A stretch of DNA of 64,000 bases from the NCBI GenBank assembly GCA_019748195.1, contig JAIEPW010000056.1:1-64000 (forward strand), in the 5' to 3' direction. The position numbers were made by a program, and so were the translations under genes. Source of the stretch: Bryobacteraceae bacterium. GTDB taxonomy: Bacteria; Acidobacteriota; Terriglobia; Bryobacterales; Bryobacteraceae. Each line of letters opens with the position of its first letter. Positions within the stretch are counted from its first letter, which is position 1. The notes under the pieces are model-generated. The model had not been told where the DNA came from. It saw only the letters and a program-made list of their open reading frames with translations, and made no database searches. Positions 1 through 9,162 of the stretch are shown one piece after another.

Positions 1-1980
1 CATGGACACGTTCCACACCGAACCGCCCTCTTCGAAGAACAACGTGCGGCCGTCGCGCGAGATGGCAAGCTGCATGCCGCGGAAACCGCCGCCGCCTCCA
101 CGCGGGCCCTCGCCGCCGCCCTCATCCCCGCCGGCGACCCCGCCGGTGATGCGGCTCAGGCGCTTGCCATCGCTCTGGATCGAGTAGATCACGGGCGTGG
201 GCCGGGTGGCGCCCGGCTCGCTGGTACTGAAAACGACTGTCTTCGAATCCGGCGCGATCTCGTAATTCATCACGCCGAACGGCATCCGCGTCACCTGCCA
301 GGTGCGGCGCTTCAGCCCGTCCCAGTCAATGTTCAGGACCTTCGGAGCTGCCGGGCGCTCCGGACGCCGAGGCTCGGCGTTCACCGGCTCGCTGCCCTTC
401 TCCTCAGGCTCGGTCGGATCCTTGTCCTGCTTCTCCAGCATCATCGCGTACAACTGGGTGGCTCCGGTGTTGTTCACCAGCGATCCTTGCCCCACCGCCG
501 TGCTGCGGAAGAAGAACAGGGTTTGTCCGTCCGGCGAGAAACGCGGAACGCCTTCGTTATAAGAGTCGAAAGTGACTTTGCGCTCCTGACCGCCCGCCGA
601 CGGAATCAGATAAATGTCGCTCTGCCGGGAAATGTCCTGCTTACCGTAGGCGAGCCACTTTCCGTCGGGAGACCAGCGAACGCCGCCCACGGCGCCGTAC
701 TTCGAACTCGTCAGCTCCGTGGTCTGCTTGGTCGCGAGCGTGTACCGGTACAGCTTGTTCTCGGACGTGGTAAATGCGATGTCCTTGGAATCCGGCGACC
801 ACACCATGCTGTTCTTCAGCGTGTCGGAGTCGGTGATCTTCTCAGGCTGCGCTCCGCCCGAGGCCGCGACTACGTAGATCTCTTCCCGCCCGTTGCGGTC
901 CGAAACAAAGGCGACCATTTTGCCGTCCGGCGAGTACAACGGATCGCGATCCCGGGCCGAAGAATCGGTGATCTGGATCAGGTCGCCTTCCTCTACCGGG
1001 GCGGAGAAAATCTCGCCGTGCGTCGAGAACACGATCCGAGCCCCGGAAGGCGCCAGGCTCCAGTCGTCCAGCCGGGAGTTAAAGCCGCGGACTTCGGTCA
1101 GGTTGTCCTGAATCTCGGCGCTGATATCCACCTTCACGGGCGTCACCCGGCGCGACGCCAGGTCCAGCTTGGAGATGCCGAAATCCTTCTCGAAGACGAT
1201 CGTCTTGCCGTCCGCGGAAATTGACGGCCAGCGGACGTCACCGGAGGTGAACTGAGTCACTTTCTCAGCCTTGCCGCCCTTTTCCGAAACGCGCCAGATG
1301 TTGGTGACGCCGTTGCCGTCGCGGTCGCTGACAAAGTAGACGTAGCCGTCGCGGGCATACATCGGCCACGTGTCCATGCCGTCGAAGTCGGTCAACTGTG
1401 TGAACTTGCGGGTCGCGACATCCATCAGCATCACGTCGCTTTGCGAGGAGCCTCGGTAATACTTGCGCCAGTAAGCCTGTGACTTCTGGTTATAGGCCAG
1501 CTTCTTGCCGTCCGGCGAGAACGAGCCGTACAGGCCCATGTCCACTCCAACTGCGCGCTCCATACCGCCTTCGGCCGGAACTGTGTAGAGCTTGCCCGCG
1601 AAATCGTCGCCGCGGTTGGAAGCGAACAGAACGAACTTGCCATCCGGGCTCCACCCCAGGACGTTATCCGCGGCCGAGTGATAAGTCAACTGCTTCGGCT
1701 GGCCCCCGTCGGTGGCCACCACGAAAACGTCCGCGTTGCCGTTGCGGTCGCTCGAAAAGGCGATCCACTTACCGTCAGGCGAAAACGAGGGGTACATGTC
1801 GCGCGCCGGATGCGCCGTAAGACGCTTGACGTTCTGGCCATTCTCATCCGCTACCCACAGGTCCGCGAGATACGTGAACGCCACTTTGCCGCTGGAATAC
1901 GTTGGGTAACGCACCAGCTTGGCTTCCCGCGCCTGCACGGCGATCGCCGATAGGGCGATGAAACAGAGAATACGCTTCAT
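1..1980 (-). CDS. Tricorn protease homolog, N-terminal beta-propeller part (truncated by window edge)
   Basis: The leftward frame opens with ATG at 1980 and is still open at base 1, giving 660 codons. It starts with a probable signal peptide (MKRILCFIALSAIAVQA). Many PD40/WD40-like blades follow, such as FSPDGKWIAFSSDR near residue 70 and similar SPDGK motifs throughout. Tricorn-type proteases have two such propellers ahead of PDZ and S41 serine protease domains; those catalytic parts would lie beyond the edge and are not seen. A strong AGGAGG ribosome site lies at 1988-1993. The likely role is degradation of peptides in the periplasm or cytoplasm. A TolB-like or DPP-like propeller protein remains possible because the protease domain is out of view. 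Residues around 535-560 form a charged Pro/Glu-rich linker between the two propeller halves. Confidence 0.8.
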   Translation of the reverse strand, partial: MKRILCFIALSAIAVQAREAKLVRYPTYSSGKVAFTYLADLWVADENGQNVKRLTAHPARDMYPSFSPDGKWIAFSSDRNGNADVFVVATDGGQPKQLTYHSAADNVLGWSPDGKFVLFASNRGDDFAGKLYTVPAEGGMERAVGVDMGLYGSFSPDGKKLAYNQKSQAYWRKYYRGSSQSDVMLMDVATRKFTQLTDFDGMDTWPMYARDGYVYFVSDRDGNGVTNIWRVSEKGGKAEKVTQFTSGDVRWPSISADGKTIVFEKDFGISKLDLASRRVTPVKVDISAEIQDNLTEVRGFNSRLDDWSLAPSGARIVFSTHGEIFSAPVEEGDLIQITDSSARDRDPLYSPDGKMVAFVSDRNGREEIYVVAASGGAQPEKITDSDTLKNSMVWSPDSKDIAFTTSENKLYRYTLATKQTTELTSSKYGAVGGVRWSPDGKWLAYGKQDISRQSDIYLIPSAGGQERKVTFDSYNEGVPRFSPDGQTLFFFRSTAVGQGSLVNNTGATQLYAMMLEKQDKDPTEPEEKGSEPVNAEPRRPERPAAPKVLNIDWDGLKRRTWQVTRMPFGVMNYEIAPDSKTVVFSTSEPGATRPTPVIYSIQSDGKRLSRITGGVAGGDEGGGEGPRGGGGGFRGMQLAISRDGRTLFFEEGGSVWNVSM

Positions 1981-2006
1981 AATCGAGCCTCCTGAAAGCT
2001 GAAGTG

Positions 2007-2036
2007 AATATACGTTTAGACGGTCCGGAATGTAAC
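2007..2036 (-). promoter_or_regulatory. Candidate promoter of the tricorn-like gene
   Basis: On the minus strand a TATATT -10 element (2012-2007) is preceded by GTTACA (2036-2031) with an 18-base spacer. This lies about 27 bases ahead of the start codon, in the 59-base gap after the MFS gene. The -35 part matches consensus at four of six positions, so the call is tentative. Confidence 0.35.
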
Positions 2037-2039
2037 GGC

Positions 2040-3308
2040 TTACAGGCGCGATTTGCTCCACAGCCGTTGTGCGGCCACCCAGGCAACGCCCGGAATCAGC
2101 ATCAGGATGCCGCTCCAGACCGCGACTCGGCGCGCGTCGATGCCGCGATCCACCGCCACGCCAGCCAGGTAACTGGAAAGCGAAAGCATGAACATCATCA
2201 CCGCGAATTCCGCGGAAAACACGCGACCCCGGAACCGGTCCTGGGTCTGTTGCATCAGCAGCGTGCTCGAGCAGGTCCACAGCGCCGAGCCCCCGGTGTG
2301 CGCGAGAACCAGCGTCAACGCCGCGATGCCGATTCCCGGCGCTGCTCCCAGAAAAATATATCCTGCTCCGGCCAGAAAGAAGCCGGCGGTGATCGACATC
2401 CTCAGCCGGGCAGGGTTCGCCTTTGCAAAAAAGCTGCTTCCGAAGGAACCCACGATAGAGCCGACGCCGCGCGACCCAAGCAGGATGCTCATTCCCAATG
2501 TCGCCGCCTGAGACGCGCTCAAGCTCTCGGAGCGAACCGGGAAGATGCGTTCTCCGAAGATGGGCAGGATGACCCAGTTCGCGCCGAGAAAGCCGAGCCC
2601 GCCCTTCACCATCATGGTCGCCGCCATCCGGCGATCCTGGGCGACGTAAGCCAATCCCTCCGCGATGGGCGAGAAGTCGAACAAGTCCTTCCAGCGAAGC
2701 GGAGGCTGGTTCTCCAGGTGCGGCTCCCGGAACTTCATGCGCAGGATCAGCAGCCCGGACACGACGAACGACAGGGCGTTGATGGAGAACACGGCGTTTC
2801 GGCCGAGAAACGCGGTCGCGACGCCGCCGAGCGCCGTGCCCAGCGCGAAGTTGATGCTCCAGGTGGTGGAGGACAGCGCGTTCGCCGCCGCGGTGTCCTC
2901 GCCGGAGGTGATGTTCGCGATTACCGCGCTGCGTCCGGGCTCGAACAAGGCCCACATCACGGTTTCCAGGAACAGCAGCGCATACAGCAGCCATGCCAGC
3001 TCGCGTGTTTGCGCCAGCAGCATGCAGAACACGATGACGGCGCGGGCGAAGTCGGCGAACAGCATCACCTTGCGCCGGCTCAGGCGGTCATTCAGCACTC
3101 CCGCCATTGGAGCGGCCAGCGTCTGCGGCAGCACCTGCATCACGAACGCCAGGGCCACGCTTTTTGCCGATCCGGTCGCTTCCAGCAGGAACGAATAGAT
3201 AGCGACCGAATAAAACCAGTCGCCCAGCTCGCTGATGATCTGCGCGATCCACAAGCGGCGGAAATTGCGATTCTCGCGCAGCAGGCGCGTGTACGTTCGG
3301 AGGGTCAA
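2040..3308 (-). CDS. MFS transporter, MFS_3/EntS-like exporter
   Basis: The product is a 422-residue integral membrane protein with about 12 hydrophobic segments, the usual length for the family. The N-terminus (FRRLWIAQIISELGDWFYSVAIY, split here by its Gly-Asp pair) is typical of the MFS_3 group that includes the enterobactin exporter EntS and macrolide efflux proteins. A conserved loop between helices 2 and 3 reads GVLNDRLSRRKVM. These proteins expel small molecules by proton antiport at the inner membrane; the substrate cannot be told here. The gene is leftward, 59 bases upstream of the tricorn-like gene, and could share transcription with it. It follows the surface-protein gene after a hairpin. 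Confidence 0.85.
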   Translation of the reverse strand: MTLRTYTRLLRENRNFRRLWIAQIISELGDWFYSVAIYSFLLEATGSAKSVALAFVMQVLPQTLAAPMAGVLNDRLSRRKVMLFADFARAVIVFCMLLAQTRELAWLLYALLFLETVMWALFEPGRSAVIANITSGEDTAAANALSSTTWSINFALGTALGGVATAFLGRNAVFSINALSFVVSGLLILRMKFREPHLENQPPLRWKDLFDFSPIAEGLAYVAQDRRMAATMMVKGGLGFLGANWVILPIFGERIFPVRSESLSASQAATLGMSILLGSRGVGSIVGSFGSSFFAKANPARLRMSITAGFFLAGAGYIFLGAAPGIGIAALTLVLAHTGGSALWTCSSTLLMQQTQDRFRGRVFSAEFAVMMFMLSLSSYLAGVAVDRGIDARRVAVWSGILMLIPGVAWVAAQRLWSKSRL

Positions 3309-3339
3309 ACGGTTACGATAGCAGCCGGGCGAGGGAAGC

Positions 3340-3366
3340 GGCTCCGGAGCATCAAACCCCGGAGCC
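3340..3366 (-). terminator. Hairpin after the surface-protein gene
   Basis: GGCTCCGG (3340-3347) and CCGGAGCC (3359-3366) form a perfect 8-bp stem with an 11-base loop, 15 bases downstream of the stop of the leftward gene at 3381. There is no U-run after it, so it may act as a Rho-dependent boundary or a 3' stabiliser and not as an intrinsic terminator. Confidence 0.45.
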
Positions 3367-3380
3367 GGGACACACAGGGT

Positions 3381-5510
3381 TTACCGCCGCAGGTACAGCA
3401 GCGAAGCCTCGCTGCAGACCACGTCGCCGCTGCCGACACACACGTAAACGTAGGTCTGCATCGACGGCAGATCCTCCGGGATGTGCACGTTGATCTGCTG
3501 CACGCCGGGCGAGCCAGGCGCCGCACCCACATACGCCGGGCGCAGCCCCTCGCGGTCGTGAATTTTCACCGTAACTTCCCCGACCTGTGGAAGGCCCGAG
3601 GTGAAGATCTGCAAGTAGCGCCCGGGCTGTGCGGGCCGCGACTCGCGGTTCGCCGACCAGTCCTCGTTGAGAACGCCGCCGGGGAAAATCGCGGCGACGA
3701 AGGGCTGGATGTTGACCCTCCGCGCGGCGCTGCTGAGGCCATCGACCCGGACAATGATCTCCGCGCTCGATCCGCCGGCGAGCGGCGGCACCACGAAGTC
3801 CAGGCGGTCCGCCGTTGCGGAAACCACCTGGGCCGCCGCTCCGCCGAACGTAACGTCCACCTGAGCGCCGCTCAGATACTGGCCTTCGATTGTCGCCAGT
3901 GAACCGGGAACCACCGCGCCGGCGCGATTGCTGGCCGCGTTCCGCACTGTCGTGATCACCGGCGCCAGCGGAACCGGCGGCTTGATCTCCACGTGGATCG
4001 GAATCACCGCCGAGCCCGCCTCGGGGCCCGCGTCAATCCGCAAGCTTGCCGAATACGTTCCGGGGGCAAGCCGTCCCGGCAGCAGATCCACCTGAACCGC
4101 GCCGTTGCCGATCCAGGATTGCGGACCCACGCGCAGGAAGCCTTCGCCCTTGGTATAGGTCAGGGATGCCGTCCAGGGCATCTGCCCCCCGCCGGTGTTG
4201 CGAACGTCGAGGATCTGCGCCTGCAGCGGAGCGTTTTGCGGAACACTGAAGTTCACGGCCGTGGTTCGAACCTCCAGCGTGGGGAAGAACCGGCGGCAAT
4301 CGCCGAGATTTTCGCAGTCGCGTCCCGGCCGGGTGGCGATGAAGCGCGGTACCGGCGCTGTTCGCGAAGGCGAACCGAGAGTCGAAACGGGCGCCAACGT
4401 CACGGTCTGCGAGACCGGCGTCTCGCTGTTCACGGCCCCCGCCGGTATCCCCAGGAACGTCGGCAGCTCCACCGATTGCCGGGAAAAGGAATTCGCGCTG
4501 ATTACCTCATACACCGCATACGCCACTCCGCCTTCGACCGGGAGCTCGCGAAGCTGGCTCAGCGCCAGATCGGCGGCGGGAGGCAGCGGGGCGGTCAGTT
4601 CCACCTGGCCTCCGGCGCCGGTGGTGTCCGCGCCGATCACCAGGCTCAGCAGCAGGGCTCCGCTGCCCGCGCGGAACACGCCCCCGGAGGCCGGCCGGCC
4701 CAGCGACCCGGCCGACGTGGCCTCGATCGCGTCGTATCCGGCGACCGCCACCGGCACAAACAGCCGGGCTTCCCCGGGCAGTCCTGTGAAGCGGACCAGG
4801 AAGCGGGTTCCGGTGTCGGCGAGGAAGCTCGGGGCGTCAAAACGCGTGGCGAACGCGTCGGCAAATCCTTCCGAGAGCCGGGTGGTGGAAGTAACCGTTC
4901 GAGCTCGCAGGAAATCATCAAACGTGGGCGACTCTGTTTCCGGAACGGGGGACCCAGCCGGCGCGCAGATCAGCCGGCCCACTGTGGATGCGAGCAGGGA
5001 AGGAAGGACGGTGGCAATGGCAACTTGTTGATTCAGAATGGAAATTTGGTTCAAGCCGGTGTTCGAGATGCTGGCGAAAATGGTTCCACCAACGTTTTGA
5101 GTCACCACTCCACGCAAGTTGGCGATCCGGATATTGGCCGCACCCTCAGGCGACAGGTTAACGATTAAGCCGTTCCAGGTGATGCTGTTACCGCTAAGGT
5201 AGATTCCGGGGACGTTCGCCGGTTCGGGGCCGTTGCCACGGTCCACGGTGAGAATCACATTAGTTGCGTCGCCGGGGCCCAGGCGGTTGGTTAGGGGCGT
5301 CGTGACGAAAACCGCCAAGTTCCCTTGAATCTGTGTGTTAGGGATGCCTCCGGTGCACCGCAGGTTGACGTCGCCGAAGCGCTCCGTCAGGCCCTCCGCG
5401 CGCACGATGGGCGGAACCGCGCTCACCTGGCAGCTCAAAAGGTTGTTTTGGGCCGCCAAAGGACCACTAAGAAGAAAAAAGACGGGAAGAGAAGCCCGCA
5501 AGTGCCGCAT
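3381..5510 (-). CDS. Secreted surface protein with acidobacterial N-terminal module and TIGR03437 C-terminal domain
   Basis: I place the start at the ATG at 5510 (709 residues) because it has a perfect AGGAGG site just upstream and begins a clear signal peptide (MRHLRASLPVFFLLSGPLAA). An upstream in-frame start at 5717 would lie inside nadA and lacks these. After the signal, the motif PPIVRAEGLTERFGD precedes LRCTGG; the same module is found in the protein at 49016-51127. Residues about 445-550 resemble an immunoglobulin-like bacterial domain (VPQNAPLQAQILDVRNTGGG). From about residue 560 the IPT-like TIGR03437 domain follows (TTVRNAASNRAG, QIFTSGLP, VQQINVHIP). Such proteins are abundant in Solibacter and are presumed exported and exposed on the surface. 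The exact function is unknown. Confidence 0.8.
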   Translation of the reverse strand: MRHLRASLPVFFLLSGPLAAQNNLLSCQVSAVPPIVRAEGLTERFGDVNLRCTGGIPNTQIQGNLAVFVTTPLTNRLGPGDATNVILTVDRGNGPEPANVPGIYLSGNSITWNGLIVNLSPEGAANIRIANLRGVVTQNVGGTIFASISNTGLNQISILNQQVAIATVLPSLLASTVGRLICAPAGSPVPETESPTFDDFLRARTVTSTTRLSEGFADAFATRFDAPSFLADTGTRFLVRFTGLPGEARLFVPVAVAGYDAIEATSAGSLGRPASGGVFRAGSGALLLSLVIGADTTGAGGQVELTAPLPPAADLALSQLRELPVEGGVAYAVYEVISANSFSRQSVELPTFLGIPAGAVNSETPVSQTVTLAPVSTLGSPSRTAPVPRFIATRPGRDCENLGDCRRFFPTLEVRTTAVNFSVPQNAPLQAQILDVRNTGGGQMPWTASLTYTKGEGFLRVGPQSWIGNGAVQVDLLPGRLAPGTYSASLRIDAGPEAGSAVIPIHVEIKPPVPLAPVITTVRNAASNRAGAVVPGSLATIEGQYLSGAQVDVTFGGAAAQVVSATADRLDFVVPPLAGGSSAEIIVRVDGLSSAARRVNIQPFVAAIFPGGVLNEDWSANRESRPAQPGRYLQIFTSGLPQVGEVTVKIHDREGLRPAYVGAAPGSPGVQQINVHIPEDLPSMQTYVYVCVGSGDVVCSEASLLYLRR

Positions 5511-5569
5511 GTCAGCACCTCCTCGATCACTCGCAAACCAGGACGCGGGTACAATCCAAGTATAACCCC
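5511..5569. promoter_or_regulatory. Divergent control region between the surface-protein gene and nadA
   Basis: This 59-base gap must hold the start signals of both divergent genes. On the plus strand TACAAT at 5550-5555 is a good -10 match 14 bases before the nadA ATG, but no good -35 is seen, so the nadA leader would be very short. On the minus strand the AGGAGG ribosome site of the surface-protein gene lies just upstream of its ATG. Confidence 0.35.
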
Positions 5570-6499
5570 ATGCCCGTTGTTCACTCCATTGCCGACGAAA
5601 TCGACGATCTCCGCCGCGAACGCAACGCGGTGATCCTCGCCCACCATTATCAGGAAAGCGAAATCCAGGAACTTGCGGATGCGATCGGGGACTCGCTGGA
5701 GCTGGCTCGCAAGGCAAAGGAATTCGAGGGGCAGGTGATCGCCTTCTGCGGCGTGTGGTTCATGGCGGAAACGGCCAAGATCCTGAACCCCTCCCGGACG
5801 GTGGTGGTTCCCGACAAGGACGCGGGCTGCAGCCTGGTGGACTCCTGCCGCGCGGAGGATGTGCGGGCATTTCGCGAGCGCAATCCCGAGCACGTGGTGG
5901 TGAGCTACATCAACACCTCCGCCGCCGTGAAGGCGGAAAGCGACATCATCTGTACCTCGCGCAACGCGGTCCAGGTGGTGAATTCCATACCCGCCGACAA
6001 GCCGATCCTGTTCACGCCGGATGTGAATCTCGGAAACTACGTGAAGAAGCAAACGGGGCGGGAGAACATGACGGTATGGCAGGGCGCCTGCATTGTTCAC
6101 GCGACGTTTCCGGCTCGCCGCCTGATCCGGGCCAAGTCGGAGCACCCGAATGCCAGGGTGGTGGCGCATCCGGAGTGTCCCGCGGACGTGCTGGCGCACG
6201 CGGATTTCATCGGCTCCACCACCGCGATCATTGAGCACTGCATCGCGTCCCCGCACGATGAATTCATTGTAATGACGGAGAGCGGCGTATCGCACTCGCT
6301 GGAGCGCCGCGCGCCGGGCAAGCGGTTCTGGTTTGTCGCCAACGAGAACTGCAATTGCAGCGAGTGCCCGTACATGAAGATGAATACGCTGGAAAAGCTG
6401 CGTGACTGCCTGCGCGACCTCCGCCCCAGTGTTGAGATGCCGCCGGATTTGATGGAACGGGCGCGGCTGCCGATCGAGCGGATGCTCGCGCTGCGGTAA
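5570..6499 (+). CDS. nadA: Quinolinate synthase
   Basis: NadA condenses iminoaspartate with dihydroxyacetone phosphate to make quinolinate, the precursor of NAD, using a [4Fe-4S] cluster in the cytoplasm. The 309-residue protein has the family's usual length of about 300-350. It shows the N-terminal NAVILAHHYQESEIQ segment, GDSLELARKA, FMAETAKIL, the cysteine motif AGCSLVDSC, and the later conserved cysteines in HPEC and near the C-terminus in NCNCSECPYM. These include the positions expected to hold the cluster. No nadB or nadC is next to it, so the gene stands alone here. It is divergent from the surface-protein gene and separated from it by only 59 bases. Confidence 0.96.
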   Translation: MPVVHSIADEIDDLRRERNAVILAHHYQESEIQELADAIGDSLELARKAKEFEGQVIAFCGVWFMAETAKILNPSRTVVVPDKDAGCSLVDSCRAEDVRAFRERNPEHVVVSYINTSAAVKAESDIICTSRNAVQVVNSIPADKPILFTPDVNLGNYVKKQTGRENMTVWQGACIVHATFPARRLIRAKSEHPNARVVAHPECPADVLAHADFIGSTTAIIEHCIASPHDEFIVMTESGVSHSLERRAPGKRFWFVANENCNCSECPYMKMNTLEKLRDCLRDLRPSVEMPPDLMERARLPIERMLALR

Positions 6500-6540
6500 C
6501 AACCTCGTGATATAGTAGGCAGCCAATTCGGAGGTTGCCC

Positions 6541-7398
6541 ATGCGTACCGTATTGGCGTTGTGCCTTCTTGTCTGCGGGCTCACCGCCGCTCCCAAACCC
6601 CGCGACGGTTATTTCAAAACGTCTGACGGCATCAAGATTCACTACGTGATCCAGGGCAAGGGCTCACCCGTGGTGCTAATCCACGGGTACACCGGCAGCG
6701 CCTACGGCAACTGGTTCCGCAACGGCATCGCCGACGCGCTTTCGAAGAACCACATGGTGGTGGCTATCGATTGCCGCAACCACGGCCTCAGCGACAAGCC
6801 GCAGCTCAACGGTCCCGGCAAGGCGGAGGACGTCATCGAAATGATGGATCACTTAAAGATCGCGAAAGCCCACATACATGGCTATTCGATGGGCGGGGCG
6901 ATCGTGGGACGGCTGCTGGCGCTGATTCCGGATCGCATCATCACCGCCAGCTTCGGGGGATCCGGCGTGCAGGAGATCGACGCCGAGATGCGGGCGAAGG
7001 TACCGCCGGATAAGGAGGGTCGCGACCCGCAGGAGGGCGAAGCTTCGAAGGCGCTGCGCATCCGGCATGCCATGGATAACGGCATGAGCCGGGAGGAAGC
7101 GGAGAAATTGGCCGCGCAGCCTCCCGCGCCCCGGCCGCAGGCAGCCACACCCGCCGCGGCGCGCGCGCCGCAGGGACCGCCGCTCGATCTCAGCAAGCTG
7201 AGCATCCCGCTACTGGCGATCAACGGCGAGTTCGACCGCCCCTACGCCAAGACCCACCGCTTGTGGCGCGAGGCTCGCAACTTCACCAACGTGATCCTGC
7301 CGGGAAAAAGCCACCTGACTGCGATCGCGCATCCCTACATTCCGCCCGAATACGCGAGCTCGCTGCACAAGTTCATCGACAGCAACGACTTGAAGTAG
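6541..7398 (+). CDS. Secreted alpha/beta hydrolase
   Basis: The ATG at 6541 is preceded by GGAGG (6530-6534) at a correct distance; it starts a signal peptide (MRTVLALCLLVCGLTAA) and yields 285 residues. The fold is a classic alpha/beta hydrolase: oxyanion motif LIHGYTGSAYG, nucleophile elbow GYSMGG with Ser116, an acidic residue in NGEFDRP, and a C-terminal His in GKSHLTAIAHP. A Pro/Ala-rich stretch near residues 195-215 sits in the cap region and is probably a flexible insertion. The substrate is unknown; esterase or lipase-like activity in the periplasm is the best guess. TATAGT at 6511-6516 could be the -10 of its own promoter. Confidence 0.85.
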   Translation: MRTVLALCLLVCGLTAAPKPRDGYFKTSDGIKIHYVIQGKGSPVVLIHGYTGSAYGNWFRNGIADALSKNHMVVAIDCRNHGLSDKPQLNGPGKAEDVIEMMDHLKIAKAHIHGYSMGGAIVGRLLALIPDRIITASFGGSGVQEIDAEMRAKVPPDKEGRDPQEGEASKALRIRHAMDNGMSREEAEKLAAQPPAPRPQAATPAAARAPQGPPLDLSKLSIPLLAINGEFDRPYAKTHRLWREARNFTNVILPGKSHLTAIAHPYIPPEYASSLHKFIDSNDLK

Positions 7399-7447
7399 CG
7401 CCGCAAAAAAGTTGCCACCGGCGGAGCGGTGAAGCGGTCCTGGTGGC

Positions 7448-8752
7448 ATGAAGATCGCTCTCGCGTTACTCGCCGCCCTGGTCGCAGCGGCGCAAACCTT
7501 TGACGCCCTGGACCGGGACATTGAGCGCACCATGAAGGCCCAGTCGATTCCGGGGGTCTCGCTGGCCGTTTTCCAGGACGGAAAAGTCCTCTACTCCAAG
7601 GCATACGGCGTGGCGAGCGCGGAAACTGGTGCGCCGGTGACCACGGAGACTCTGTTCCGGTTGGGTTCCACGGCCAAGATCTTCACAGCAAGCGCGGCGA
7701 TGAAGCTGGCGCTGGAGGGTAAGATCCGCCTGGATCAGCCCGTCTCAGCGTATGCGCCCGAGTTACCGGGGCGTCTGGGGGCCGTGACGCTGTCGCACCT
7801 GCTCAACATGACCGCGGGCTTGCGAGACGACGCTCCAATGGACGGGCCGCACGATGAGACCGCGCTGGCGGCGAATGTCCGGTCCTGGAGCGAGGACCGC
7901 TTGCTGGCGGAACCGGGGCAGTTCTTCTCGTATGCGAACCCAGCCTATGTGCTCGCCGGTTATGTGCTGGAACGGGCGACGGGAAAGAAATTCGCGGACG
8001 TGATCGACGAAGTGGTGGTGAAGCCGGCGGGCCTGGAGCGGACCACGTTCCGACCGTTCGTCGCGGTGACGTATCCGTTCGCGCTCGGCCACGGGCCGGG
8101 AGGGAAAGTGCTGCGGCCCTTTCCCGACCACGCCGGCTCCTGGCCGCCTGGATCTCTGTTCTCAAGCGCCAGCGAGATGGCGCGATTTCTGATGGGGGTA
8201 ATGAACCTGGAGGGCGGCATGGCCAAGCTCCGCGAGAAACAGGTGGAGATCCCCGGCATGGGCCGGGCTTACGGTTGGGGGTCCATGTTCGCGGGTGAGG
8301 CCATGTTTCTGCCGGGCGGAAGAGCGGGCTTCGGAAGCGCCTATTACCTTCTGCCGAACCGGAAGACCGGCGCGGTCGTAATGACCAACATGCACGCGGT
8401 GAACTTCCTGTGGGCGGCGCGGCAGGCGGTGCACACGATCTTCCCGCAGCCGGAGCCCGCGAAGCCGGCGGCGCCAAGTGAAGTGGAGATGACCACGGAG
8501 GAAATGGAGCGATACGCCGGTGTTTATCGCAATCAGCCGCCGATTCAAACCGAGCTCGCCGTTCGCGAAGGCAAGCTGCAGATCCGGGGCGGCTCCCGCT
8601 GGTTTCCCGTGGCGAAGTTGTCCGACGGCAGCTTCCGCGCGCCGGGAGCGGGCCAATTGCAGAGCTTCCGTCTGGCGGGATCTTCCGGGGTGAAGCCGGA
8701 TTTCCTTCTCGCGGAAGCGTGGGCGTTGGCTCGTGAGAAAGGAGTCCAATAG
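7448..8752 (+). CDS. Serine hydrolase of the beta-lactamase / class C PBP family
   Basis: The 434-residue product starts with a short signal peptide (MKIALALLAALVAAA). It has the catalytic SxxK as S74-T-A-K77 and the YxN motif as Y162-A-N164, and a GHGPGG stretch lies about where the third conserved motif (KTG or HxG) would be. A C-terminal DUF3471-like domain (about residues 345-430, EEMERYAGVYRNQPP) is typical of periplasmic peptidase or esterase members of this family, not of true beta-lactamases. The gene starts 49 bases after the alpha/beta hydrolase and ends TAGTG, overlapping the next gene by one base, so it probably heads a unit with the small membrane protein and the ECF sigma factor. 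Resistance should not be inferred from this call. Confidence 0.85.
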   Translation: MKIALALLAALVAAAQTFDALDRDIERTMKAQSIPGVSLAVFQDGKVLYSKAYGVASAETGAPVTTETLFRLGSTAKIFTASAAMKLALEGKIRLDQPVSAYAPELPGRLGAVTLSHLLNMTAGLRDDAPMDGPHDETALAANVRSWSEDRLLAEPGQFFSYANPAYVLAGYVLERATGKKFADVIDEVVVKPAGLERTTFRPFVAVTYPFALGHGPGGKVLRPFPDHAGSWPPGSLFSSASEMARFLMGVMNLEGGMAKLREKQVEIPGMGRAYGWGSMFAGEAMFLPGGRAGFGSAYYLLPNRKTGAVVMTNMHAVNFLWAARQAVHTIFPQPEPAKPAAPSEVEMTTEEMERYAGVYRNQPPIQTELAVREGKLQIRGGSRWFPVAKLSDGSFRAPGAGQLQSFRLAGSSGVKPDFLLAEAWALAREKGVQ

Positions 8753-9162
8753 TGCCGCCGAACCCCGGTTTCGCTTCGCCAGGGTTCGTCCTGGCCTGGT
8801 GCTTCGGATGGGCGCTGCTGATCATCCTGATCTGGCAGCTACGGCTTCGGCGTCATGACCGCAAGCATGAACTGATTCACAAGGAAAGGATGGCCGCCAT
8901 GGAAAAAGGTATGCCGGCTCCGGAATGGCCCGACTATGAGACGCCGCGGCCTGCTAATGACAGCCTGTGGACGCAGATCAAACTAAATCCGCGCTGGCCG
9001 CTCGGCGTGGGCGCGATTCTGATCATGCTGGGCATCGGAACCACCATTGCCCTGCGCCTGTCGGGGGAGGACTATCACCAGCGCGTGTGGTCCTTCGGGC
9101 TGATCCCGATCTTCTTCGGCGTCGGTCTGTTCCTCCACTACCTGCTGATGCGACGGGACTGA
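8752..9162 (+). CDS. Small membrane protein, DUF6249-like
   Basis: The start is a GTG overlapping the previous stop by one base and preceded by an AGGAG site. The 136-residue product has an N-terminal membrane segment (about 11-28), a charged linker (RRHDRKHELIHKERMAAM) and two further membrane segments (about 83-101 and 112-131). This plan, with the motif HKERMAAMEKG, matches the small DUF6249-type proteins often found just upstream of ECF sigma factors. The stop at 9160-9162 directly abuts the sigma factor start, so translation is probably coupled. Its molecular function is not known. Confidence 0.75.
   Translation: MPPNPGFASPGFVLAWCFGWALLIILIWQLRLRRHDRKHELIHKERMAAMEKGMPAPEWPDYETPRPANDSLWTQIKLNPRWPLGVGAILIMLGIGTTIALRLSGEDYHQRVWSFGLIPIFFGVGLFLHYLLMRRD

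Noticed and set aside
2004-3902. A 632-codon rightward open frame over the MFS gene and the surface-protein end
   Set aside because: It is the complement of two well-supported genes. Its product is rich in Arg, Gln, His and Pro with no motifs, as expected of a shadow frame in GC-rich DNA.
7448-8752. Call as an antibiotic resistance beta-lactamase
   Set aside because: SxxK and YxN are shared by many esterases and peptidases, the KTG box is not present in standard form, and a DUF3471-like tail points to a different role.
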